A DNA stretch of 8,872 nt from an uncultured Spirochaetales bacterium (GCA_947306375.1 CAMZGJ010000044.1:1-8872), one strand, 5' to 3'. Counted from the first letter of the stretch, positions 1-7,580 are shown. Numbers and translations: made by a program. Notes: generated from the sequence alone by a model not told the origin.

Positions 1-26
1 ATAATCCTTTGGGAAAGGTGGGAAAA

Positions 27-46
27 TTATATGAAAAATCATATAA
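27..46. repeat. Perfect AT-rich inverted repeat (8-bp arms, AAAA centre)
   Basis: TTATATGA and TCATATAA are exact reverse complements separated by AAAA. Read on the minus strand, the structure is followed by TTTT and lies 56 bases beyond the stop of the minus-strand gene ending at 102. It could therefore act as a weak terminator for that gene, but the stem has almost no G or C. An operator for a gene outside the window is an equal possibility. The rest of 1-101 shows no gene. Confidence 0.3.
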
Positions 47-101
47 ATATCCATGTTTTCCAGTCTATTTATATTACAGCGGAAGCAACGAAATGATATT
101 T

Positions 102-494
102 TTAATTGTGTCTGTTTGCAAGTTCCCGGCTGTATTTCTGTTTTGCCCGGGCAATGCTGAGAATCTGCTTGAATTCACCGGCCTTGATTTTCAGGTACTT
201 GTCCGGTTTCCCGTCAAGCTCAAGACAGAGGAGGGTCTGCTTTCCGAATGCCCTGAACGGGTTTGATCGCTTCACCTTTTCAAGTCTGCCCTCAAGGAAC
301 GCCAGGACATCGTCCGCAAGGACGGGATCCGTATATAGCACGTCCAGGGCCTCAAAGCTGTCATGGTAATCCGCGGCGCTTATGTGAAAGACAATATCGT
401 CCGTCAGGTAAAAACTGACGTCCGAGGTTCTTACGTTCTTATCCGCATCGGCATAGAAAGGGCAGTCCGTCTGCCATGAAATCCTGTTGTCCAT
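102..494 (-). CDS. Hypothetical protein, 130 aa, function unknown
   Basis: I do not recognise this protein. It is a complete reading frame from an ATG at 494-492 to a TAA at 104-102. It has ordinary globular composition: mixed acidic and basic residues, few low-complexity stretches, no signal peptide and no membrane segment, so a cytoplasmic protein is likely. The first 55 residues are rich in Asp and aromatic residues, while the C-terminal third is Lys/Arg-rich with an amphipathic look. The opposite-strand frame at 106-369 translates to a Ser/Arg-rich sequence typical of a shadow, which favours the minus strand. No Shine-Dalgarno sequence is visible upstream; the bases just before the ATG read TAACCT. 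A weak promoter-like pair lies very close upstream (see findings). The gene diverges from the symporter gene and shares the 495-598 intergenic region with it. No functional link can be read from the sequence. Confidence 0.6.
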   Translation of the reverse strand: MDNRISWQTDCPFYADADKNVRTSDVSFYLTDDIVFHISAADYHDSFEALDVLYTDPVLADDVLAFLEGRLEKVKRSNPFRAFGKQTLLCLELDGKPDKYLKIKAGEFKQILSIARAKQKYSRELANRHN

Positions 495-540
495 AGGTTA
501 ACAATATGACTGAACGCCGCAAGGGGCAAGTAAAAATTTG

Positions 541-569
541 TTGAGAGTGTAAAGTTGCAGGTTTAAGAT
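541..569 (+). promoter_or_regulatory. Sigma70-type promoter for the symporter gene
   Basis: TTGAGA (541-546) and TAAGAT (564-569) are separated by exactly 17 bases. Each matches the TTGACA/TATAAT consensus at four or more positions. The expected transcription start is near 576, giving a leader of only about 23 bases that contains the ribosome binding site. This short leader leaves no room for a riboswitch or attenuator. Confidence 0.55.
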
Positions 570-586
570 AATTACATAAACAAAAC

Positions 587-592
587 AGGAGG
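587..592 (+). promoter_or_regulatory. Strong ribosome binding site AGGAGG
   Basis: A perfect AGGAGG lies six bases before the ATG at 599. It fixes the start of the symporter gene and shows that this organism uses Shine-Dalgarno initiation. That makes the SD-poor starts elsewhere in the window stand out. Confidence 0.85.
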
Positions 593-598
593 TACCTT

Positions 599-2035
599 AT
601 GGTAGTAAACACCAGTGCTCTCATAATTGTCATCGGTTATCTGGTAGGTATGCTGGTTGTAGGTTATGTAGTAGGCAAACTCAAGATCAAGGGTGCTGAA
701 GACTATATGTTGGCCGGAAGAAGAATGGGCATTTTCATGGTTGCATTCTCACTTTCCGCAAACAACATAGGCGGCGGATGTACCACGGGTCTTGCTCAGA
801 AGGCATTCGGCTCATGGGGTATGAGTGCAATGTGGTATGTTCTTGCAGCATCCATTGCAATGATTCCCCTTGCATATTTTGCACCGAAAATCAGAAAGAC
901 AATGGCTGTCACAATTCCTGAAGTTGTAGGAAGACGCTTTGGCAAGTTCAGCTCCGGATTCTCCGCAGTTCTCAACATTCTTGCCCTGTTCTGTCTCACT
1001 TCTTCACAGGTAGCAGCCTCAGGTTCTGTTGTTGCAACACTCACAGGTCTTAACGGAAAGCTCTGTATGATCATTGCCGGTATTGTCATCATCCTCTACA
1101 CCACATTCGGAGGAATGATTGCAGACCAGATTTCTGACCTTGTACAGTTCCTGATCATCCTTGTGGGTCTTGCAATTGCAACACCCATAGTCATCAGCTC
1201 ACTCGGCGGTTGGTCAGCAATAGCTGCCAAGCTTCCTGCTGAACAGCTCAGCTTCACAAAGATCGGTTGGGCCTATATCTTCGGTTACATCTTCAACTAT
1301 TTCTGTACCTTCCTTTCAGGTCCTGAAATGATTTCAAGATTTGAGACCGCAAAGGATGAGGCAACAGCAAAGAAGGCTTCTCTGGTTTCAGCCGTTCTCA
1401 TGGCAGCCATGGCAGCATTCCCCACACTGCTCGGTCTTTCAGCTCTTGCAGTCAAGGACAGCCTTCCCAACCTTGCAGCCAACGGTTCAAACGCAATGAT
1501 GGCTGTAACACAGGCATTTGCTCCCACACTGATTACAGGTATTGTTTCCGCAGCAATCATTTCCGCAACCATGTCTTCAGCAGACTCCAACCTGCTTTGT
1601 ATGTCAACAATGATCATCAATGACCTCTACAAGCCCTATTACGGCAAGACTCTCGAGGGAATGAAGGAAGTCCGCGCAACAAGACTGTGCAACGTCATCT
1701 GCTGTGCAGTTGCAATGGTAATCTCATTTGCCGGAGTACCCATTACCACAATGAACACATTTGCATTCGGAATCAGATGTGCAGGACCATTTGCCGCATA
1801 CGGCCTTGGTCTTGTAATCCCGCGTGCAACAAAGAACTCCGGTCTTATCTCAATTGTCACCGGAACAATAGGTTTCATCTTCTGGCAGATTCTCTCCGCC
1901 AAGGGTGTAACAATTACCCTCTACCTCATGCCCGTTGTTTTCGGATGTCTGGTTAGCGTAATTACATTCTTCCTTGTCAATGCAATTGAATGGAAGAAGG
2001 GTGTGGCACCTGCACCGTCCGCCTACGAAGGCTGA
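599..2035 (+). CDS. Sodium:solute symporter (SSS family) inner-membrane transporter
   Basis: This is a 478-residue polytopic membrane protein of the sodium:solute symporter family (PutP/SGLT type, LeuT fold). Members import a small solute with Na+ across the inner membrane. The sequence is a run of long hydrophobic segments from residue 6 onward. Family hallmarks include the loop GAEDYMLAGRRMG (residues 32-44), which matches the D-Y/F-x-L-A-G-R motif after the first helix. They also include the Ser/Asn/Gly-rich second helix (about 50-64) and the TM8-type motif with M325, S326, S327, A328, D329, S330. In PutP and vSGLT the hydroxyl residues of that last motif form the Na2 sodium site, so sodium coupling is likely. 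The length is normal for the family and the frame is intact. Substrate cannot be assigned from sequence: sugars, amino acids, pantothenate and sialic acid are all transported by relatives. The gene has its own promoter and a terminator after it, so it is probably monocistronic. Confidence 0.93.
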   Translation: MVVNTSALIIVIGYLVGMLVVGYVVGKLKIKGAEDYMLAGRRMGIFMVAFSLSANNIGGGCTTGLAQKAFGSWGMSAMWYVLAASIAMIPLAYFAPKIRKTMAVTIPEVVGRRFGKFSSGFSAVLNILALFCLTSSQVAASGSVVATLTGLNGKLCMIIAGIVIILYTTFGGMIADQISDLVQFLIILVGLAIATPIVISSLGGWSAIAAKLPAEQLSFTKIGWAYIFGYIFNYFCTFLSGPEMISRFETAKDEATAKKASLVSAVLMAAMAAFPTLLGLSALAVKDSLPNLAANGSNAMMAVTQAFAPTLITGIVSAAIISATMSSADSNLLCMSTMIINDLYKPYYGKTLEGMKEVRATRLCNVICCAVAMVISFAGVPITTMNTFAFGIRCAGPFAAYGLGLVIPRATKNSGLISIVTGTIGFIFWQILSAKGVTITLYLMPVVFGCLVSVITFFLVNAIEWKKGVAPAPSAYEG

Positions 2036-2058
2036 TAGGGAAACCGTTATCAATGCAG

Positions 2059-2090
2059 TCGGCCCGGAAAACCGGGCCGATTTTTATTTA
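2059..2090 (+). terminator. Intrinsic (rho-independent) terminator after the symporter gene
   Basis: The arms TCGGCCCGG (2059-2067) and CCGGGCCGA (2072-2080) are perfectly complementary over 9 bp with an AAAA loop, seven of the nine pairs being G-C. They are followed directly by TTTTTATTTA. The hairpin begins 24 bases after the symporter stop codon and should insulate that gene from the efflux operon downstream. Confidence 0.95.
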
Positions 2091-2124
2091 TGTAGATTTT
2101 GTGAAACAGGCTGTAAAGATAATG

Positions 2125-2159
2125 AACAAAAATTGTTTTATCGATAATATGACAGTCAT
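2125..2159. promoter_or_regulatory. Cluster of three adjoining small palindromes at the efflux operon start; possible operator
   Basis: Three perfect inverted repeats lie almost end to end: AACAA-AAA-TTGTT (2125-2137), TTATCGATAA (2138-2147) and ATGAC-A-GTCAT (2149-2159). The last overlaps the chosen start codon of the channel gene. Efflux operons are often controlled by TetR- or MarR-type dimers that bind such sites, so an operator is plausible. No regulator gene is present nearby, and no convincing -35/-10 pair could be placed in 2091-2157. Short palindromes also arise by chance in AT-rich DNA. Confidence 0.25.
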
Positions 2160-3468
2160 GAAAAGACACGTTTTTAAACTGATTTCAGCTTTTCTTGTTT
2201 TAATCTGCGCAGTTGCTCCCGTATTCTCCCTTTCCCTGGAGGATGCAAAGGCCCTTGCGGTTGAGAACAGCAGCACGCTCAAGGAAAAGGCTTTTTCCTA
2301 TGAAAAGACAATGAACGAGCTTGGGGTAAGCATTTTTGTTCCCAGCCTGTCACTCAATTCAACAATAGGTCTTGTCAGTGTGGACAAAAACACAAATCTT
2401 CAGGACTTTGTCCTCAAACCTTCCGTTTCCGTCAATGCGGGAATCTCATGGTCTCTCAGTTCCACTGACTTCTACGGAAAGTCCAAGGACCGTCTGAGTG
2501 CTGAAAATGCAGCTCTTGAATACAAAAGTGCAGTTGACGGTGTGAAGAACAGCACTGAAATATCATACTGGAACCTTGTTTCCCTCCGTTACGCGGTGGA
2601 GAAGGCGCAGGAGAACCTCAGAACCGCTGAGAGCTCCCTTGCCAGGACTCTGGAGCTTTATGAGGCTTCACGCACATCCAGGCTGTCCTACGTTCAGGCA
2701 CAGCTTTCCTACAGCGATTCACAGCTTTCCCTGGAAAGTGCAAAGAGCAACTATTCCCTTGCACTGGCACAGTTCTGCCAGAGTCTGGGCATAGAGGAGC
2801 AGGAGGACATGGAGTTTGACGGCGTTCCCGAGATTGACAGGCTTGAGATAAACTCGGAGAAGGTTGCTCTTCTGAAGCAGATGCTCATGAATTCTTCCTC
2901 CGTCACCATGGCAAAGAACACTGAGCGCATTTCACAGATTAATGCCACGGTAAACGAGATGAATTCAATGGTTCCGGTTGTATCTCTTTCCACCAAACTG
3001 AATTATTCTCCAAGCATAGTCAATGAGACTGTAACTGAGAACTACACGGGCAGTGCCTCCGTAAGCATTTCCGTTCCCCTGGATTCCTATATTCCCGGTT
3101 CAAAGCAGAACGCAAATGTGAAGAATGCGGAGATAGACAGACAGAGGGCAAAGCTCAGTTATGAAAGCACTGTTAAAAAACTTGAGGACAGTGTGGATGA
3201 CATTCTTACGTCAGTTAACGCACTTATTGCAAACAGGGGCAACCTTGTAAGCCACCTGGAATATGCACAGGCAAACCTGAATCTTGTAAGTGAAGCTTAT
3301 GAGAACGGATATGCCTCTTTTGCGGATTATGAAAAGGCGCAGAGCTCTCTGAGCAGTGCGCAGTCACAGATAGATTCCAACAGATTCAGCATAATTACCA
3401 GAATCTGCTCTCTTGCAGGCATTCTTGATACGGATGCCGCCTCAATAATTGAAATACTTGAAAGGTGA
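2158..3468 (+). CDS. TolC-family outer-membrane efflux channel
   Basis: This gene encodes the outer-membrane exit duct of a tripartite pump, 436 residues from the chosen ATG. The N-terminus MKRHVFKLISAFLVLICAV is a classic signal peptide with a probable cut after VFS (residue 24). The mature protein opens with LSLEDAKALAVENSS, the usual start of outer-membrane efflux protein (OEP) repeats. Two OEP-type halves follow, rich in Ala/Ser/Leu heptads that predict long coiled-coil helices (about residues 120-215 and 310-425), alternating with beta-type stretches. The size is close to the core of E. coli TolC. Start choice: in-frame ATGs also exist at 2122 and 2149, but they add an acidic extension before the signal peptide, and none of the three has a good Shine-Dalgarno sequence. 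The open frame extends further upstream, to 1990, but runs through the symporter gene and the terminator. The gene is first in the efflux operon; the adaptor gene begins five bases after its stop codon. Confidence 0.9.
   Translation: MKRHVFKLISAFLVLICAVAPVFSLSLEDAKALAVENSSTLKEKAFSYEKTMNELGVSIFVPSLSLNSTIGLVSVDKNTNLQDFVLKPSVSVNAGISWSLSSTDFYGKSKDRLSAENAALEYKSAVDGVKNSTEISYWNLVSLRYAVEKAQENLRTAESSLARTLELYEASRTSRLSYVQAQLSYSDSQLSLESAKSNYSLALAQFCQSLGIEEQEDMEFDGVPEIDRLEINSEKVALLKQMLMNSSSVTMAKNTERISQINATVNEMNSMVPVVSLSTKLNYSPSIVNETVTENYTGSASVSISVPLDSYIPGSKQNANVKNAEIDRQRAKLSYESTVKKLEDSVDDILTSVNALIANRGNLVSHLEYAQANLNLVSEAYENGYASFADYEKAQSSLSSAQSQIDSNRFSIITRICSLAGILDTDAASIIEILER
3461..3468 (+). promoter_or_regulatory. 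Ribosome binding site that fixes the adaptor start
   Basis: AAAGGTGA at the very end of the channel gene lies five bases before the ATG at 3474. It supports that ATG over the in-frame GTG at 3465, which would overlap this signal and has no properly spaced one of its own. Confidence 0.65.
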
Positions 3469-3473
3469 ATAAA

Positions 3474-4439
3474 ATGGCCGAGAATAATAAGAAGAAAAAA
3501 ATTGTCACAATTGTGCTTGTGGTGCTGATTGCCGTTCTTGCGGCTCTGATTATAGTCCAGAGGACGGTTGGCTTCGGAAAGAAGAGCAGCGGATTCTCAG
3601 GTTTTTCCTCGGGCGCAGGTGCCCAGGCCCAGGCCGTGAACGTGCGTGTTGAGAAGGCTGTACCGGCGGTCTTTACCAAGAAGGTGAACTTCAACGGAGA
3701 GCTTTCACGCAATGAGTCTTCAAAGAACATAGGCTCGGACGTTGCCGGCACTGTTGTGAATGTGCTTGTAAAGAGGGGAGACTATGTGAAGGCCGGAGAT
3801 GTGGTGGCACAGGTTGACCCGTCTTCCCCGGGCTCACAGTACAAGGTACGTGATGTTGTGGCAAATGTTTCCGGCACTGTTCTGTCAGTGGACGCATACG
3901 TGGGTCAGAAGGTAAACTCCGGGGCAACCCTTGCATCCGTGGGAAATCCCTCCACTCTTATTCTCAAAATGAATATTCCTGAAAAATACCTGTCTGCAGT
4001 TCATGAGGGCTCAAAAGCCTGCTTCACAACGGCTGCCTGGCCTGAGAAGGAGTACAGCGCAGTTGCAACCTATGTGGGTACCTCAGTTTCAAGTTCCTCA
4101 AGAACGGTTGAGTATGAGTTTGCAATTCAGGACTCTGATTCAAAGCTTCTTGAAGGCATGTATGTGAAAGCTGATGTTGTGGTTTACGAGAATAACAGCG
4201 CCATAACTGTACCCACCACAGCTCTTACAACCTACCTGGACAACGATGTTCTTTACATTGCTCAGGAGAACGACGGTAAGTACACGGCCAAAAGGGTCTA
4301 TGTGACAAAGGGTGTTGCGGATGACTCAAGGACTGAGATTATCTCCGGTCTGTCTTCCGGAGACCTTGTAATTGTTGCAGGCAGCGTTATTGAAGGCAGC
4401 CTGATAAATATTGTTAATCCTGAAGAGGTGGGCAAATGA
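3474..4439 (+). CDS. RND periplasmic adaptor (membrane fusion protein), hairpin-less BesA-like type
   Basis: This 321-residue adaptor should link the RND pump to the TolC-type channel in the periplasm. A basic N-terminus (NNKKKK) precedes an uncleaved membrane anchor (about residues 10-28). There is no lipobox cysteine, so it is anchored by a helix rather than a lipid. A Gly/Ser linker (33-54) leads to the first lipoyl half-motif (86-116, with G92, G102 and G108). The second lipoyl half (128-158) follows after only about 11 residues. In AcrA and MexA a long coiled-coil hairpin occupies this place, and here it is absent. Beta-barrel and membrane-proximal domains fill about 160-315, including VPTTAL, a common feature of the family. 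The structurally studied spirochaete adaptor BesA has the same missing hairpin. The gene overlaps the pump gene by ATGA, which implies translational coupling. Confidence 0.9.
   Translation: MAENNKKKKIVTIVLVVLIAVLAALIIVQRTVGFGKKSSGFSGFSSGAGAQAQAVNVRVEKAVPAVFTKKVNFNGELSRNESSKNIGSDVAGTVVNVLVKRGDYVKAGDVVAQVDPSSPGSQYKVRDVVANVSGTVLSVDAYVGQKVNSGATLASVGNPSTLILKMNIPEKYLSAVHEGSKACFTTAAWPEKEYSAVATYVGTSVSSSSRTVEYEFAIQDSDSKLLEGMYVKADVVVYENNSAITVPTTALTTYLDNDVLYIAQENDGKYTAKRVYVTKGVADDSRTEIISGLSSGDLVIVAGSVIEGSLINIVNPEEVGK
4425..4430 (+). promoter_or_regulatory. Ribosome binding site of the RND pump gene
   Basis: GAGGTG inside the last codons of the adaptor gene lies five bases before the ATG at 4436. With the 4-base ATGA overlap it supports coupled translation of adaptor and pump. 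Confidence 0.65.
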
Positions 4440-7400
4440 CCGTTTCCGAACTGTCGGTCAGAAGACCGGTTCTGATAACCATGGTCTTTGTGCTTGTCTG
4501 CGCAATGGCCGTCATATTCCTGCCTCAGCTTGATGTTGCCCTGTACCCGTCTGTTGCCATGCCGGTTCTGTCAGTGTCCGTCTCCTGTACGGATGCAGGC
4601 CCGGAAGAGGTTGAGCAACAGGTTGCCAAGGTTCTTGAGAACCAGCTGGGCTCAATTGAGGGCCTGGAGAGCATGACTACAAGCTCATCTTCCGGAAGCT
4701 GCAGAATAACTCTGGAGTTTTCCTACGAGACCAACCTGGATGATGCATATTCTGCGGTCTCGGCCAAGCTTTCCTCTATAACAAGACAGCTTCCTTCATG
4801 GGCAGGAACACCGTCCCTGATGCGCTTTGACATGAGCAGCAACTCATCCACAATAATGTCCCTCAGAATCAACGGACCTTACACGCAGGAAGAGCTGCGC
4901 ACAATAGCGGAGGAGACTGTTGCCAACCTGCTTCTCAGAATAGACGGAGTTGCGGAGGTTTCCGTTTCCGGTGCAGGATCTACGGGATACTACGTTGAGG
5001 TGGACCCTGTACGCCTTTCCGCACTGGGACTTACACTTTCCCAGGTTTCATCTGCACTCAGCTCAAAGAATGTAAGCGGAAGTGCAGGCTCCATGGAACA
5101 CGGAGACATGAACTACACGGTAAGCGTGGATCACCGCTACACGGACATTTCCCAGATAAGGGACACCATAATTACAAACAAGAACGGCGTAGATATAAAA
5201 GTGGGGGATGTTGCCGAGGTTGTGGTTGAGCAGAAGCAGAACACAAACACCTCCTACATTAACGGAGACCCGGTTGTAACCATGTCCGTAACAAACACAT
5301 CAGACTCCAACTCATCCGCAGTTGCAGAGCTTATTACACAGAGCATGGATCAGATAAACAGCCAGCTTCCTGAGGGTGCAGTGGTAACAATAACACGTGA
5401 CAACACCTCCATGATCAGCGAGACCATGAATGAGGTCTACAAGAGCGCAATCATAGGAATTGTTCTTGCCGCCCTGGTTATCTTTCTCTTCCTCAGGGGA
5501 CTGAGGACAACTCTTGCCATATCCATCTCAATGCCCATTTCCATACTGATTACCATGATGGTCATGTCTATTGTCAAAATAACGGTAAACAGCATGAGCA
5601 TGAGCGGTCTTATTCTGGGAATTGGAATGATAGTGGATGCCTCAATATGTATACTTGAGAACTCATACCAGTACAGGGAGAAGGGCTACAAGCCCGCAGT
5701 TGCGGCCATTCTGGGCAGCAAGCGTATGTTCAATGCAATTCTTGCATCCACACTGACCACAATCTGCGTATTCATTCCTGTTCTCATCTACCGCACAAAG
5801 CTGGGAATGATGGGTATGATGTTCCTTGACCTCATTATTACAATCTGCATCTCACTTCTTTCTTCTCTGGTGGTTGCGGTGACTCTGGTTCCCGCCCTGT
5901 TCGGAAGCATACTCAAGGTGGATTCACGGGTCCAGAAGCCCCTGAAACGCAGGTTCTTCATTGTTCTGGACAGAACATGTTCAAAGATTGAGAACGCCCT
6001 GAAGGCACTCTACAGAAAGGTTCTGGACTACTGTCTTGACCACAAGCTGATAATAATTGCGCTTATGGTCCTGCTTCTTGTCTTCAGCCTGGGCTTCTTC
6101 TCCAACATAGGAATGAGCCTGGCTCCGTCCTCAAGCTCGGATGACTCCGTTACAATGTCTCTGTCCATGCCCAACGGCACCGTCTCCAGAGTTGCAAGGG
6201 AAGAAATGTTCAGGATGTACAATCTTGTGGTTGAAACACTGCCTGAGGACAGCTATACAAGCATTTCATCAAGATCGGGAAGCACCTCGGCAAGAATTGA
6301 GATAGTCCTTCCGTCCCTGAGCGAGCAGAAGTACAGCGCTTCGGAGATAAGGAAAATGCTCACACCCATTCTGGGTACCAACCCGTCAGCAGTATGGACA
6401 GCCGGCAGCGGAAGGGGCTTCGGAGGCGGTTCCTCAATCAGCATTGAAATCAAGGGCCAGGACACAACAGCGGTTCTGGAGGCTGTAAATTCAATTACGG
6501 CAATAATTTCCGAACATGTTCCTGAGGCTGAAAACATCTCATCTGACGTTGCAAACGGCGCTCCGAATGTAAAGATTGTTGTTGACCAGCAGGCTGCCGC
6601 CGATCTGGGAATCTCAAACCAGGCCGTTCTTTCAGCACTGAACAACGCAGTTTCCGGAATTACAGCCACCACCCTCAACAAGATAAGCAGCGGAACAACT
6701 CCCAAGCTCTATGTTGAGTTTGAGGAGGGAAGTTTCAGCAGCATAGAGGATCTGGGCTCTGTTCTTATTAATACATCGGGCGGAGCCGTCAGGCTTGACA
6801 GCTTCATAAGCTTTGAGTACGGCACTTCCCCCAGGTCAATCCAAAGGGAGAACAAGGCCCGTGTGAACCACGTTACCGCCTCCTCAAAGGAAGGTGTGTC
6901 CGACTCTCAGATTCAGGCAAGCGTGAACAAGGCCCTTGAGGATTATCTGCTGCTTCCGGACGGGGTTACAATCTCCCAGAGGGGCCAGATGAGCCAGTTC
7001 CAGGATTATACTCCCATCCTGACAGCCATTATTGCCATGGCCCTGATTCTGGTCTATGCGGTTATGGCGGCTCAGTTTGAGTCTCTTACGGACCCGTTCA
7101 TTATCTTCATGACGGTTCCCATGCTGCTTATAGGTGTTGTTCTTATCCACCTGATAATGGGACAGGACTTCTCGCTGTTCTCAATAGTGGGAATAGTTGC
7201 CCTTATTGGTGTTGTTGTAAACAACGGTATTGTGCTTGTTGACTCAATAAACTATGAGGTAAGGCGCAAGACCCCCATAAGACAGGCCTGTCTTACAGTT
7301 GCTGAACAGAGGCTCCGGCCCATTCTAATGACAACCCTGACCACTGTTCTGGGTATGGTCCCCATGGCCTTCTTCCCGGGAAGCGGAGCTGAGATGATGC

Positions 7401-7579
7401 AGCCCATAGCACTGACCTTTGTCGGCGGTATGCTCACGGGCGCTGCCATGACTCTTGTGCTCACACCGGTTCTGTATTCTCTTATCAACAGAAAGCGTGA
7501 GGAGCACTATGAGGACCCTGACAGTCTGATAAACCAGCTTTCCGAATATGACAAAATGCTAAGGGAAGGTGTGTTATAA
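4436..7579 (+). CDS. RND (AcrB/MMPL-type) inner-membrane efflux pump
   Basis: This 1047-residue resistance-nodulation-division transporter exports substrates from the periplasm or inner membrane through the adaptor and channel. The length matches AcrB (1049) and the layout is the usual duplicated one. TM1 is about 12-30, followed by a periplasmic loop of about 300 residues and TM2-6 from about 338. TM7 is about 536-555, followed by a second large loop, then TM8-12 ending near 1016. The N-terminal SELSVRRPVLITMVF and LPQLDVALYPSV are standard family sequence. Ion-relay positions, aligned by eye to AcrB: D407 is kept (D401), D408 is Ala (A402), K940 is Asn (N929), and R971 and T978 are kept (R959, T966). 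TM10 reads VVVNNGIVLVD, a variant I recall from a large non-AcrB subgroup of RND pumps. A hydrophobic-drug exporter is more likely than a heavy-metal one, but the substrate is not readable. The frame is intact. Confidence 0.95.
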   Translation: MTVSELSVRRPVLITMVFVLVCAMAVIFLPQLDVALYPSVAMPVLSVSVSCTDAGPEEVEQQVAKVLENQLGSIEGLESMTTSSSSGSCRITLEFSYETNLDDAYSAVSAKLSSITRQLPSWAGTPSLMRFDMSSNSSTIMSLRINGPYTQEELRTIAEETVANLLLRIDGVAEVSVSGAGSTGYYVEVDPVRLSALGLTLSQVSSALSSKNVSGSAGSMEHGDMNYTVSVDHRYTDISQIRDTIITNKNGVDIKVGDVAEVVVEQKQNTNTSYINGDPVVTMSVTNTSDSNSSAVAELITQSMDQINSQLPEGAVVTITRDNTSMISETMNEVYKSAIIGIVLAALVIFLFLRGLRTTLAISISMPISILITMMVMSIVKITVNSMSMSGLILGIGMIVDASICILENSYQYREKGYKPAVAAILGSKRMFNAILASTLTTICVFIPVLIYRTKLGMMGMMFLDLIITICISLLSSLVVAVTLVPALFGSILKVDSRVQKPLKRRFFIVLDRTCSKIENALKALYRKVLDYCLDHKLIIIALMVLLLVFSLGFFSNIGMSLAPSSSSDDSVTMSLSMPNGTVSRVAREEMFRMYNLVVETLPEDSYTSISSRSGSTSARIEIVLPSLSEQKYSASEIRKMLTPILGTNPSAVWTAGSGRGFGGGSSISIEIKGQDTTAVLEAVNSITAIISEHVPEAENISSDVANGAPNVKIVVDQQAAADLGISNQAVLSALNNAVSGITATTLNKISSGTTPKLYVEFEEGSFSSIEDLGSVLINTSGGAVRLDSFISFEYGTSPRSIQRENKARVNHVTASSKEGVSDSQIQASVNKALEDYLLLPDGVTISQRGQMSQFQDYTPILTAIIAMALILVYAVMAAQFESLTDPFIIFMTVPMLLIGVVLIHLIMGQDFSLFSIVGIVALIGVVVNNGIVLVDSINYEVRRKTPIRQACLTVAEQRLRPILMTTLTTVLGMVPMAFFPGSGAEMMQPIALTFVGGMLTGAAMTLVLTPVLYSLINRKREEHYEDPDSLINQLSEYDKMLREGVL

Positions 7580-7580
7580 T
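7572..7580 (+). promoter_or_regulatory. Perfect extended -10 promoter element across the pump stop codon
   Basis: TGTTATAAT is an exact match to the TGnTATAAT extended -10 consensus; its last bases include the TAA stop of the pump gene. Transcription would be expected to start about 6-8 bases after the element, that is at or within a base or two of the ATG at 7587. No TTGACA-like -35 lies 16-18 bases upstream, but extended -10 promoters often need none. It may be chance, because a GTG-TTA-TAA ending creates it within codons. Confidence 0.4.

Noticed and set aside
6..18. Small hairpin CCTTT-GGG-AAAGG at the left edge
   Set aside because: Only 5 bp with a 3-base loop and no T-run of useful length on either strand; consistent with chance.
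106..369. Plus-strand open frame opposite the minus hypothetical gene
   Set aside because: Its product is Ser/Arg/Cys-rich and looks like an antisense shadow; no ribosome binding site.
1990..2157. Longer open frame upstream of the channel gene, starting inside the symporter gene
   Set aside because: It would overlap the symporter's C-terminal codons out of frame and translate through the strong terminator hairpin; the signal peptide begins at 2158.
3465..3473. GTG at 3465 as the adaptor start (three extra residues)
   Set aside because: The ATG at 3474 has a well-spaced AAAGGTGA signal; the GTG would sit inside that signal.
6253..6705. 150-codon minus-strand open frame inside the pump gene
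   Set aside because: The plus-strand frame is an unambiguous, intact RND gene; the antisense product has no domain features.
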